Below, piece by piece: positions 49,701-61,600 of a stretch of DNA of 64,000 nucleotides. The stretch covers positions 7,465,188 through 7,529,187 of the forward strand of contig OW028582.1 of NCBI GenBank assembly GCA_932294295.1. The letters are read 5' to 3'. Each line of letters begins with the position of its first letter. The first letter of the stretch is position 1. Source of the stretch: Alitta virens. Taxonomy: Eukaryota; Annelida; Polychaeta; Phyllodocida; Nereididae. The notes beneath the pieces were generated by a model. That model was not told the origin of the DNA. It was given only the letters and a program-made list of their open reading frames with translations, and did not search any database. The translations under genes and the position numbers were made by a program.

Positions 49701-51114
49701 TTCGGTGATGGGACGAGAACCGGTGTGCTCAACGTGGTATGGCCGTAGCTGACAGCCTCACTCTGACCACAGCTAGTCAAGACTTGAAATGTCTGAGAAG
49801 TGGCAGAAATTGTCAAAAATTTGGAAAAGCTACAGCACCTGGTATTCCCAGGCGGTCACCCATCCAAGTACTAACCAGGCCCGACGTTGCTTAACTTCGG
49901 TGATCGGACGAGAACCGGTGTGCTCAACGTGGTATGGCCGTAGCTGACAGCCTCACTCTGACCACAGCTAGTCAAGACTTGAAATGTCTGAGAAGTGGCA
50001 GAAATTGTCAAAAATTTGGAAAAGCTACAGCACCTGGTATTCCCAGGCGGTCACCCATCCAAGTACTAACCAGGCCCGACGTTGCTTAACTTCGGTGATC
50101 GGACGAGAGCCGGTGTGCTCAACGTGGTATGGCCGTAGCTGGCAGCCTCACTCTGACCACAGCTAGTCAAGACTTGAAATGTCTGAGAAGTGGCAGAAAT
50201 TGTCAAAAATTTGGAAAAGCTACAGCACCTGGTATTCCCAGGCGGTCACCCATCCAAGTACTAACCAGGCCCGACGTTGCTTAACTTCGGTGATCGGACG
50301 AGAACCAGTGTGCTCAACGTGGTATGGCCGTAGCTGACAGCCTCACTCTGACCACAGCTAGTCAAGACTTGAAATGTCTGAGAAGTGGCAGAAATTGTCA
50401 AAAATTTGGAAAAGCTACAGCACCTGGTATTCCCAGGCGGTCACCCATCCAAGTACTAACCAGGCCCGACGTTGCTTAACTTCGGTGATCGGACGAGAAC
50501 CGGTGTGCTCAACGTGGTATGGCCGTAGCTGACAGCCTCAATCTGACCACAGCTAGTCAAGACTTGAAATGTCTGAGAAGTGGCAGAAATTGTCAAAAAT
50601 TTGGAAAAGCTACAGCACCTGGTATTCCCAGGCGGTCACCCATCCAAGTACTAACCAGGCCCGACGTTGCTTAACTTCGGTGATCGGACGAGAACCGGTG
50701 TGCTCAACGTGGTATGGCCGTAGCTGACAGCCTCACTCTGACCACAGCTAGTCAAGACTTGAAATGTCTGAGAAGTGGCAGAAATTGTCAAAAATTTGGA
50801 AAAGCTACAGCACCTGGTATTCCCAGGCGGTCACCCATCCAAGTACTAACCAGGCCCGACGTTGCTTAACTTCGGTGATGGGACGAGAACCGGTGTGCTC
50901 AACGTGGTATGGCCGTAGCTGACAGCCTCACTCTGACCACAGCTAGTCAAGACTTGAAATGTCTGAGAAGTGGCAGAAATTGTCAAAAATTTGGAAAAGC
51001 TACAGCACCTGGTATTCCCAGGAGGTCACCCATCCAAGTACTAACCAGGCCCGACGTTGCTTAACTTCGGTGATCGGACGAGAACCGGTGTGCTCAACGT
51101 GGTATGGCCGTAGC
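46706..51114 (-). rRNA. 5S rRNA: 5S rRNA genes, copies 237-259 (phase shift -7)
   Basis: There are 23 complete genes. Copy 237 has the A-deletion in the distal terminator. Copies 238-239 belong to the sub-family otherwise typical of the left half (spacer CCTAACC, then C59T with C67G). The block is part of the segment repeated 8970 bp to the right. Confidence 0.95.
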
Positions 51115-51190
51115 TGACAGCCTCACTCTGACCACAGCTAGTCAAGACTTGAAATGTCTGAGAAGTGGCAGAAATTGTCAAAAATTTGGA

Positions 51191-51310
51191 AAAGCTACAG
51201 CACCTGGTATTCCCAGGCGGTCACCCATCCAAGTACTAACCAGGCCCGACGTTGCTTAACTTCGGTGATCGGACGAGAACCGGTGGTGCTCAACGTGGTA
51301 TGGCCGTAGC
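51191..51310 (-). rRNA. 5S rRNA: 5S rRNA copy 260, 120 nt, one-base insertion
   Basis: The plus strand reads CCGGTGGTGCTC where others read CCGGTGTGCTC, adding one base around RNA nt 24-25 in the helix II/III region. Its counterpart 46 units to the right (copy 306) lacks the insertion, so the insertion followed the duplication or was lost from the partner. It is the only insertion found in the array. Confidence 0.85.
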
Positions 51311-51386
51311 TGACAGCCTCACTCTGACCACAGCTAGTCAAGACTTGAAATGTCTGAGAAGTGGCAGAAATTGTCAAAAATTTGGA

Positions 51387-54300
51387 AAAGCTACAGCACC
51401 TGGTATTCCCAGGCGGTCACCCATCCAAGTACTAACCAGGCCCGACGTTGCTTAACTTCGGTGATCGGAAGAGAACCGGTGTGCTCAACGTGGTATGGCC
51501 GTAGCTGACAGCCTCACTCTGACCACAGCTAGTCAAGACTTGAAATGTCTGAGAAGTGGCAGAAATTGTCAAAAATTTGGAAAAGCTACAGCACCTGGTA
51601 TTCCCAGGCGGTCACCCATCCAAGTACTAACCAGGCCCGACGTTGCTTAACTTCGGTGATCGGACTAGAACCGGTGTGCTCAACGTGGTTTGGCCGTAGC
51701 TGACAGCCTCACTCTGACCACCGCTAGTCAAGACTTGAAATGTCTGAGAAGTGGCAGAAATTGTCAAAAATTTGGAAAAGCTACAGCACCTGGTATTCCC
51801 AGGCGGTCACCCATCCAAGTACTAACCAGGCCCGACGTTGCTTAACTTCGGTGATCGGACGAGAACCGGTGTGCTCAACGTGGTATGGCCATAGCTGACA
51901 GCCTCACTCTGACCACAGCTAGTCAAGACTTGAAATGTCTGAGAAGTGGCAGAAATTGTCAAAAATTTGGAAAAGCTACAGCACCTGGTATTCCCAGGCG
52001 GTCACCCATCCAAGTACTAACCAGGCCCGACGTTGCTTAACTTCGGTGATCGGACGAGAACCGGTGTGCTCAACGTGGTATGGCCGTAGCTGACAGCCTC
52101 ACTCTGACCACAGCTAGTCAAGACTTGAAATGTCTGAGAAGTGGCAGAAATTGTCAAAAATTTGGAAAAGCTACAGCACCTGGTATTCCCAGGCGGTCAC
52201 CCATCCAAGTACTAACCAGGCCCGACGTTGCTTAACTTCGGTGATCGGACGAGAACCGGTGTGCTCAACGTGGTATGGCCGTAGCTGACAGCCTCACTCT
52301 GACCACAGCTAGTCAAGACTTGAAATGTCTGAGAAGTGGCAGAAATTGTCAAAAATTTGGAAAAGCTACAGCACCTGGTATTCCCAGGCGGTCACCCATC
52401 CAAGTACTAACCAGGCCCGACGTTGCTTAACTTCGGTGATCGGAAGAGAACCGGTGTGCTCAACGTGGTATGGCCGTAGCTGACAGCCTCACTCTGACCA
52501 CAGCTAGTCAAGACTTGAAATGTCTGAGAAGTGGCAGAAATTGTCAAAAATTTGGAAAAGCTACAGCACCTGGTATTCCCAGGCGGTCACCCATCCAAGT
52601 ACTAACCAGGCCCGACGTTGCTTAACTTCGGTGATCGGACTAGAACCGGTGTGCTCAACGTGGTTTGGCCGTAGCTGACAGCCTCACTCTGACCACCGCT
52701 AGTCAAGACTTGAAATGTCTGAGAAGTGGCAGAAATTGTCAAAAATTTGGAAAAGCTACAGCACCTGGTATTCCCAGGCGGTCACCCATCCAAGTACTAA
52801 CCAGGCCCGACGTTGCTTAACTTCGGTGATCGGACGAGAACCGGTGTGCTCAACGTGGTATGGCCATAGCTGACAGCCTCACTCTGACCACAGCTAGTCA
52901 AGACTTGAAATGTCTGAGAAGTGGCAGAAATTGTCAAAAATTTGGAAAAGCTACAGCACCTGGTATTCCCAGGCGGTCACCCATCCAAGTACTAACCAGG
53001 CCCGACGTTGCTTAACTTCGGTGATCGGACGAGAACCGGTGTGCTCAACGTGGTATGGCCGTAGCTGACAGCCTCACTCTGACCACAGCTAGTCAAGACT
53101 TGAAATGTCTGAGAAGTGGCAGAAATTGTCAAAAATTTGGAAAAGCTACAGCACCTGGTATTCCCAGGCGGTCACCCATCCAAGTACTAACCAGGCCCGA
53201 CGTTGCTTAACTTCGGTGATCGGACGAGAACCGGTGTGCTCAACGTGGTATGGCCGTAGCTGACAGCCTCACTCTGACCACAGCTAGTTAAGACTTGAAA
53301 TGTCTGAGAAGTGGCAGAAATTGTCAAAAATTTGGAAAAGCTACAGCACCTGGTATTCCCAGGCGGTCACCCATCCAAGTACTAACCAGGCCCGACGTTG
53401 CTTAACTTCGGTGATCGGACGAGAACCGGTGTGCTCAACGTGGTATGGCCGTAGCTGACAGCCTCACTCTGACCACAGCTAGTCAAGACTTGAAATGTCT
53501 GAGAAGTGGCAGAAATTGTCAAAAATTTGGAAAAGCTACAGCACCTGGTATTCCCAGGTGGTCACCCATCCAAGTACTAACCAGGCCCGACGTTGCTTAA
53601 CTTCGGTGATCGGACGAGAACCGGTGTGCTCAACGTGTTATGGCCGTAGCTGACAGCCTCACTCTGACCACAGCTAGTCAAGACTTGAAATGTCTGAGAA
53701 GTGGCAGAAATTGTCAAAAATTTGGAAAAGCTACAGCACCTGGTATTCCCAGGCGGTCACCCATCCAAGTACTAACCAGGCCCGACGTTGCTTAACTTCG
53801 GTGATCGGACGAGAACCGGTGTGCTCAACGTGGTATGGCCGTAGCTGACAGCCTCACTCTGACCACAGCTAGTCAAGACTTGAAATGTCTGAGAAGTGGC
53901 AGAAATTGTCAAAAATTTGGAAAGGCTACAGCACCTGGTATTCCCAGGCGGTCACCCATCCAAGTACTAACCAGGCCCGACGTTGCTTAACTTCGGTGAT
54001 GGGACGAGAACCGGTGTGCTCAACGTGGTATGGCCGTAGCTGACAGCCTCACTCTGACCACAGCTAGTCAAGACTTGAAATGTCTGAGAAGTGGCAAAAA
54101 TTGTCAAAAATTTGGAAAAGCTACAGCACCTGGTATTCCCAGGCGGTCACCCATCCAAGTACTAACCAGGCCCGACGTTGCTTAACTTCGGTGATCGGAC
54201 GAGAACCGGTGTGCTCAACGTGGTATGGCCGTAGCTGACAGCCTCACTCTGACCACAGCTAGTCAAGACTTGAAATGTCTGAGAAGTGGCAGAAATTGTC

Positions 54301-55600
54301 AAAAATTTGGAAAAGCTACAGCACCTGGTATTCCCAGGCGGTCACCCATCCAAGTACTAACCAGGCCCGACGTTGCTTAACTTCGGTGATCGGACGAGAA
54401 CCGGTGTGCTCAACGTGGTATGGCCGTAGCTGACAGCCTCACTCTGACCACAGCTAGTCAAGACTTGAAATGTCTGAGAAGTGGCAGAAATTGTCAAAAA
54501 TTTGGAAAAGCTACAGCACCTGGTATTCCCAGGCGGTCACCCATCCAAGTACTAACCAGGCCCGACGTTGCTTAACTTCGGTGATCGGACGAGAACCGGT
54601 GTGCTCAACGTGGTATGGCCGTAGCTGACAGCCTCACTCTGACCACAGCTAGTTAAGACTTGAAATGTCTGAGAAGTGGCAGAAATTGTCAAAAATTTGG
54701 AAAAGCTACAGCACCTGGTATTCCCAGGCGGTCACCCATCCAAGTACTAACCAGGCCCGACGTTGCTTAACTTCGGTGATCGGACGAGAACCGGTGTGCT
54801 CAACGTGGTATGGCCGTAGCTGACAGCCTCACTCTGACCACAGCTAGTCAAGACTTGAAATGTCTGAGAAGTGGCAGAAATTGTCAAAAATTTGGAAAAG
54901 CTACAGCACCTGGTATTCCCAGGCGGTCACCCATCCAAGTACTAACCAGGCCCGACGTTGCTTAACTTCGGTGATCGGACGAGAACCGGTGTGCTCAACG
55001 TGGTATGGCCGTAGCTGACAGCCTCACTCTGACCACAGCTAGTCAAGACTTGAAATGTCTGAGAAGTGGCAGAAATTGTCAAAAATTTGGAAAAGCTACA
55101 GCACCTGGTATTCCCAGGCGGTCACCCATCCAAGTACTAACCAGGCCCGACGTTGCTTAACTTCGGTGATCGGACGAGAACCGGTGTGCTCAACGTTGTA
55201 TGGCCGTAGCTGACAGCCTCACTCTGACCACAGCTAGTCAAGACTTGAAATGTCTGAGAAGTGGCAGAAATTGTCAAAAATTTGGAAAAGCTACAGCACC
55301 TGGTATTCCCAGGCGGTCACCCATCCAAGTACTAACCAGGCCCGACGTTACTTAACTTCGGTGATCGGAAGAGAACCGGTGTGCTCAACGTGGTTTGGCC
55401 GTAGCTGACAGCCTCACTCTGACCACCGCTAGTCAAGACTTGAAATGTCTGAGAAGTGGCAGAAATTGTCAAAAATTTGGAAAAGCTACAGCACCTGGTA
55501 TTCCCAGGCGGTCACCCATCCAAGTACTAACCAGGCCCGACGTTGCTTAACTTCGGTGATCGGACCAGAACCGGTGTGCTCAACGTGGTATGGCCGTAGC
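51387..55600 (-). rRNA. 5S rRNA: 5S rRNA genes, copies 261-282 (phase shift -6)
   Basis: There are 22 complete genes. C35A (plus GGACTAG) with GGTTTGG and CACCGCT marks copies 262 and 267. Copies 261-265 and 266 onward form a five-unit tandem repeat (GGAAGAG at about 51469 and 52444). Copy 281 has a box-A-edge change (plus CGTTACTT) also seen in copy 235. Confidence 0.95.
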
Positions 55601-55675
55601 TGACAGCCTCACTCTGACCACAGCTAGTCAAGACTTGAAATGTCTGAGAAGTGGCAGAAATTGTCAAAATTTGGA

Positions 55676-58600
55676 AAAGCTACAGCACCTGGTATTCCCA
55701 GGCGGTCACTCATCCAAGTACTAACCAGGCCCGACGTTGCTTAACTTCGGTGATCGGATGAGAACCGGTGTGCTCAACGTGGTATGGCCGTAGCTGACAG
55801 CCTCACTCTGACCACAGCTAGTCAAGACTTGAAATGTCTGAGAAGTGGCAGAAATTGTCAAAAATTTGGAAAAGCTACAGCACCTGGTATTCCCAGGAGG
55901 TCACCCATCCAAGTACTAACCAGGCCCGACGTTGCTTAGCTTCAGTGATCGGACGAGAACCGGTGTGCTCAACGTGGTATGGCCGTAGCTGACAGCCTCA
56001 CCCTAACCACAGCTAGTCAAGACTTGAAATGTCTGAGAAGTGGCAGAAATTGTCAGAAATTTGGAAAAGCTACAGCACCTGGTATTCCCAGGCGGTCACC
56101 CATCCAAGTACTAACCACGCCCGACATTGCTTAACTTCGGTGATCAGACGAGAACCGGTGTGCTCAACGTGGTATGGCCGTAGCTGACAGCCTCACTCTG
56201 ACCACAGCTAGTCAAGACTTGAAATGTCTGAGAAGTGGCAGAAATTGTCAAAAATTTGGAAAGGCTACAGCACATGGTATTCCCAGGTGGTCACCCATCC
56301 AAGTACTAACCAGGCCCGACGTTGCTTAACTTCGGTGATCGGACGAGAACCGGTGTGCTCAACGTGTTATGGCCGTAGCTGACAGCCTCACTCTGACCAC
56401 AGCTAGTCAAGACTTGAAATGTCTGAGAAGTGGCAGAAATTGTCAAAAATTTGGAAAAGCTACAGCACCTGGTATTCCCAGGCGGTCACCCATCCAAGTA
56501 CTAACCAGGCCCGACGTTGCTTAACTTCGGTGATCGGACGAGAACCGGTGTGCTCAACGTGGTATGGCCGTAGCTGACAGCCTCACTCTGACCACAGCTA
56601 GTCAAGACTTGAAATGTCTGAGAAGTGGCAGAAATTGTCAAAAATTTGGAAAGGCTACAGCACCTGGTATTCCCAGGCGGTCACCCATCCAAGTACTAAC
56701 CAGGCCCGACGTTGCTTAACTTCGGTGATGGGACGAGAACCGGTGTGCTCAACGTGGTATGGCCGTAGCTGACAGCCTCACTCTGACCACAGCTAGTCAA
56801 GACTTGAAATGTCTGAGAAGTGGCAGAAATTGTCAAAAATTTGGAAAAGCTACAGCACCTGGTATTCCCAGGCGGTCACCCATCCAAGTACTAACCAGGC
56901 CCGACGTTGCTTAACTTCGGTGATGGGACGAGAACCGGTGTGCTCAACGTGGTATGGCCGTAGCTGACAGCCTCACTCTGACCACAGCTAGTCAAGACTT
57001 GAAATGTCTGAGAAGTGGCGGAAATTGTCAAAAATTTGGAAAAGCTACAGCACCTGGTATTCCCAGGCGGTCACCCATCCAAGTACTAACCAGGCCCGAC
57101 GTTGCTTAACTTCGGTGATCGGACGAGAGCCGGTGTGCTCAACGTGGTATGGCCGTAGCTGGCAGCCTCACTCTGACCACAGCTAGTCAAGACTTGAAAT
57201 GTCTGAGAAGTGGCAGAAATTGTCAAAAATTTGGAAAAGCTACAGCACCTGGTATTCCCAGGCGGTCACCCATCCAAGTACTAACCAGGCCCGACGTTGC
57301 TTAACTTCGGTGATCGGACGAGAACCAGTGTGCTCAACGTGGTATGGCCGTAGCTGACAGCCTCACTCTGACCACAGCTAGTCAAGACTTGAAATGTCTG
57401 AGAAGTGGCAGAAATTGTCAAAAATTTGGAAAAGCTACAGCACCTGGTATTCCCAGGCGGTCACCCATCCAAGTACTAACCAGGCCCGACGTTGCTTAAC
57501 TTCGGTGATCGGACGAGAACCAGTGTGCTCAACGTGGTATGGCCGTAGCTGACAGCCTCAATCTGACCACAGCTAGTCAAGACTTGAAATGTCTGAGAAG
57601 TGGCAGAAATTGTCAAAAATTTGGAAAAGCTACAGCACCTGGTATTCCCAGGCGGTCACCCATCCAAGTACTAACCAGGCCCGACGTTGCTTAACTTCGG
57701 TGATCGGACGAGAACCGGTGTGCTCAACGTGGTATGGCCGTAGCTGACAGCCTCACTCTGACCACAGCTAGTCAAGACTTGAAATGTCTGAGAAGTGGCA
57801 GAAATTGTCAAAAATTTGGAAAAGCTACAGCACCTGGTATTCCCAGGCGGTCACCCATCCAAGTACTAACCAGGCCCGACGTTGCTTAACTTCGGTGATC
57901 GGACGAGAACCGGTGTGCTCAACGTGGTATGGCCGTAGCTGACAGCCTCACTCTGACCACAGCTAGTCAAGACTTGAAATGTCTGAGAAGTGGCAGAAAT
58001 TGTCAAAAATTTGGAAAAGCTACAGCACCTGGTATTCCCAGGCGGTCACCCATCCAAGTACTAACCAGGCCCGACGTTGCTTAACTTCGGTGATCGGACG
58101 AGAACCGGTGTGCTCAACGTGGTATGGCCGTAGCTGACAGCCTCACTCTGACCACAGCTAGTCAAGACTTGAAATGTCTGAGAAGTGGCAGAAATTGTCA
58201 AAAATTTGGAAAGGCTACAGCACCTGGTATTCCCAGGTGGTCACCCATCCAAGTACTAACCAGGCCCGACGTTGCTTAACTTCGGTGATCGGACGAGAAC
58301 CGGTGTGCTCAACGTGTTATGGCCGTAGCTGACAGCCTCACTCTGACCACAGCTAGTCAAGACTTGAAATGTCTGAGAAGTGGCAGAAATTGTCAAAAAT
58401 TTGGAAAAGCTACAGCACCTGGTATTCCCAGGCGGTCACCCATCCAAGTACTAACCAGGCCCGACGTTGCTTAACTTCGGTGATCGGACGAGAACCGGTG
58501 TGCTCAACGTGGTATGGCCGTAGCTGACAGCCTCACTCTGACCACAGCTAGTCAAGACTTGAAATGTCTGAGAAGTGGCAGAAATTGTCAAAAATTTGGA

Positions 58601-61600
58601 AAGGCTACAGCACCTGGTATTCCCAGGCGGTCACCCATCCAAGTACTAACCAGGCCCGACGTTGCTTAACTTCGGTGATGGGACGAGAACCGGTGTGCTC
58701 AACGTGGTATGGCCGTAGCTGACAGCCTCACTCTGACCACAGCTAGTCAAGACTTGAAATGTCTGAGAAGTGGCAGAAATTGTCAAAAATTTGGAAAAGC
58801 TACAGCACCTGGTATTCCCAGGCGGTCACCCATCCAAGTACTAACCAGGCCCGACGTTGCTTAACTTCGGTGATCGGACGAGAACCGGTGTGCTCAACGT
58901 GGTATGGCCGTAGCTGACAGCCTCACTCTGACCACAGCTAGTCAAGACTTGAAATGTCTGAGAAGTGGCAGAAATTGTCAAAAATTTGGAAAAGCTACAG
59001 CACCTGGTATTCCCAGGCGGTCACCCATCCAAGTACTAACCAGGCCCGACGTTGCTTAACTTCGGTGATCGGACGAGAGCCGGTGTGCTCAACGTGGTAT
59101 GGCCGTAGCTGGCAGCCTCACTCTGACCACAGCTAGTCAAGACTTGAAATGTCTGAGAAGTGGCAGAAATTGTCAAAAATTTGGAAAAGCTACAGCACCT
59201 GGTATTCCCAGGCGGTCACCCATCCAAGTACTAACCAGGCCCGACGTTGCTTAACTTCGGTGATCGGACGAGAACCAGTGTGCTCAACGTGGTATGGCAG
59301 TAGCTGACAGCCTCACTCTGACCACAGCTAGTCAAGACTTGAAATGTCTGAGAAGTGGCAGAAATTGTCAAAAATTTGGAAAAGCTACAGCACCTGGTAT
59401 TCCCAGGCGGTCACCCATCCAAGTACTAACCAGGCCCGACGTTGCTTAACTTCGGTGATCGGACGAGAACCGGTGTGCTCAACGTGGTATGGCCGTAGCT
59501 GACAGCCTCAATCTGACCACAGCTAGTCAAGACTTGAAATGTCTGAGAAGTGGCAGAAATTGTCAAAAATTTGGAAAAGCTACAGCACCTGGTATTCCCA
59601 GGCGGTCACCCATCCAAGTACTAACCAGGCCCGACGTTGCTTAACTTCGGTGATCGGACGAGAACCGGTGTGCTCAACGTGGTATGGCCGTAGCTGACAG
59701 CCTCACTCTGACCACAGCTAGTCAAGACTTGAAATGTCTGAGAAGTGGCAGAAATTGTCAAAAATTTGGAAAAGCTACAGCACCTGGTATTCCCAGGCGG
59801 TCACCCATCCAAGTACTAACCAGGCCCGACGTTGCTTAACTTCGGTGATCGGACGAGAACCGGTGTGCTCAACGTGGTATGGCCGTAGCTGACAGCCTCA
59901 CTCTGACCACAGCTAGTCAAGACTTGAAATGTCTGAGAAGTGGCAGAAATTGTCAAAAATTTGGAAAAGCTACAGCACCTGGTATTCCCAGGAGGTCACC
60001 CATCCAAGTACTAACCAGGCCCGACGTTGCTTAACTTCGGTGATCGGACGAGAACCGGTGTGCTCAACGTGGTATGGCCGTAGCTGACAGCCTCACTCTG
60101 ACCACAGCTAGTCAAGACTTGAAATGTCTGAGAAGTGGCAGAAATTGTCAAAAATTTGGAAAAGCTACAGCACCTGGTATTCCCAGGCGGTCACCCATCC
60201 AAGTACTAACCAGGCCCGACGTTGCTTAACTTCGGTGATCGGACGAGAACCGGTGTGCTCAACGTGGTATGGCCGTAGCTGACAGCCTCACTCTGACCAC
60301 AGCTAGTCAAGACTTGAAATGTCTGAGAAGTGGCAGAAATTGTCAAAAATTTGGAAAAGCTACAGCACCTGGTATTCCCAGGCGGTCACCCATCCAAGTA
60401 CTAACCAGGCCCGACGTTGCTTAACTTCGGTGATCGGAAGAGAACCGGTGTGCTCAACGTGGTATGGCCGTAGCTGACAGCCTCACTCTGACCACAGCTA
60501 GTCAAGACTTGAAATGTCTGAGAAGTGGCAGAAATTGTCAAAAATTTGGAAAAGCTACAGCACCTGGTATTCCCAGGCGGTCACTCATCCAAGTACTAAC
60601 CAGGCCCGACGTTGCTTAACTTCGGTGATCGGATGAGAACCGGTGTGCTCAACGTGGTATGGCCGTAGCTGACAGCCTCACTCTGACCACAGCTAGTCAA
60701 GACTTGAAATGTCTGAGAAGTGGCAGAAATTGTCAAAAATTTGGAAAAGCTACAGCACCTGGTATTCCCAGGCGGTCACCCATCCAAGTACTAACCAGGC
60801 CCGACGTTGCTTAGCTTCAGTGATCGGACGAGAACCGGTGTGCTCAACGTGGTATGGCCGTAGCTGACAGCCTCACTCTGACCACAGCTAGTCAAGACTT
60901 GAAATGTCTGAGAAGTGGCAGAAATTGTCAGAAATTTGGAAAAGCTACAGCACCTGGTATTCCCAGGCGGTCACCCATCCAAGTACTAACCAGGCCCGAC
61001 GTTGCTTAACTTCGGTGATCGGACGAGAACCGGTGTGCTCAACGTGGTATGGCCGTAGCTGACAGCCTCACTCTGACCACAGCTAGTCAAGACTTGAAAT
61101 GTCTGAGAAGTGGCAGAAATTGTCAAAAATTTGGAAAAGCTACAGCACCTGGTATTCCCAGGCGGTCACCCATCCAAGTACTAACCAGGCCCGACGTTGC
61201 TTAACTTCGGTGATCGGACGAGAACCGGTGTGCTCAACGTGGTATGGCCGTAGCTGACAGCCTCACTCTGACCACAGCTAGTTAAGACTTGAAATGTCTG
61301 AGAAGTGGCAGAAATTGTCAAAAATTTGGAAAAGCTACAGCACCTGGTATTCCCAGGCGGTCACCCATCCAAGTACTAACCAGGCCCGACGTTGCTTAAC
61401 TTCGGTGATCGGACGAGAACCGGTGTGCTCAACGTGGTATGGCCGTAGCTGACAGCCTCACTCTGACCACAGCTAGTCAAGACTTGAAATGTCTGAGAAG
61501 TGGCAGAAATTGTCAAAAATTTGGAAAAGCTACAGCACCTGGTATTCCCAGGCGGTCACCCATCCAAGTACTAACCAGGCCCGACGTTGCTTAACTTCGG

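Larger units (their letters stand above)
45092..60500 (-). repeat. 46-unit-offset (8970-bp) duplication of about 6.4 kb
   Basis: About 45.1-51.5 kb and 54.1-60.5 kb share rare marks at a constant 8970 bp: GGCAAAAATT (45123 and 54093), AGTTAAG (45681 and 54651), CGTTACTT (46376 and 55346), the spacer deletion (46697 and 55667), the CCTAACC-plus-C59T pair (about 47.03 and 56.00 kb) and GGAGGTCACC (51021 and 59991). The left breakpoint lies between 45092 and 45126, because CACCGCT is not shared while GGCAAAAATT is. The right breakpoint lies after about 51470. Confidence 0.88.

Noticed and set aside
44997..55600. Possible assembly duplication instead of a real block repeat
   Set aside because: Not excluded, but the two members differ at several sites (insertion in copy 260, the spacer and GATGGG differences), so they are not simply the same reads placed twice. 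I therefore report it as real with a check.
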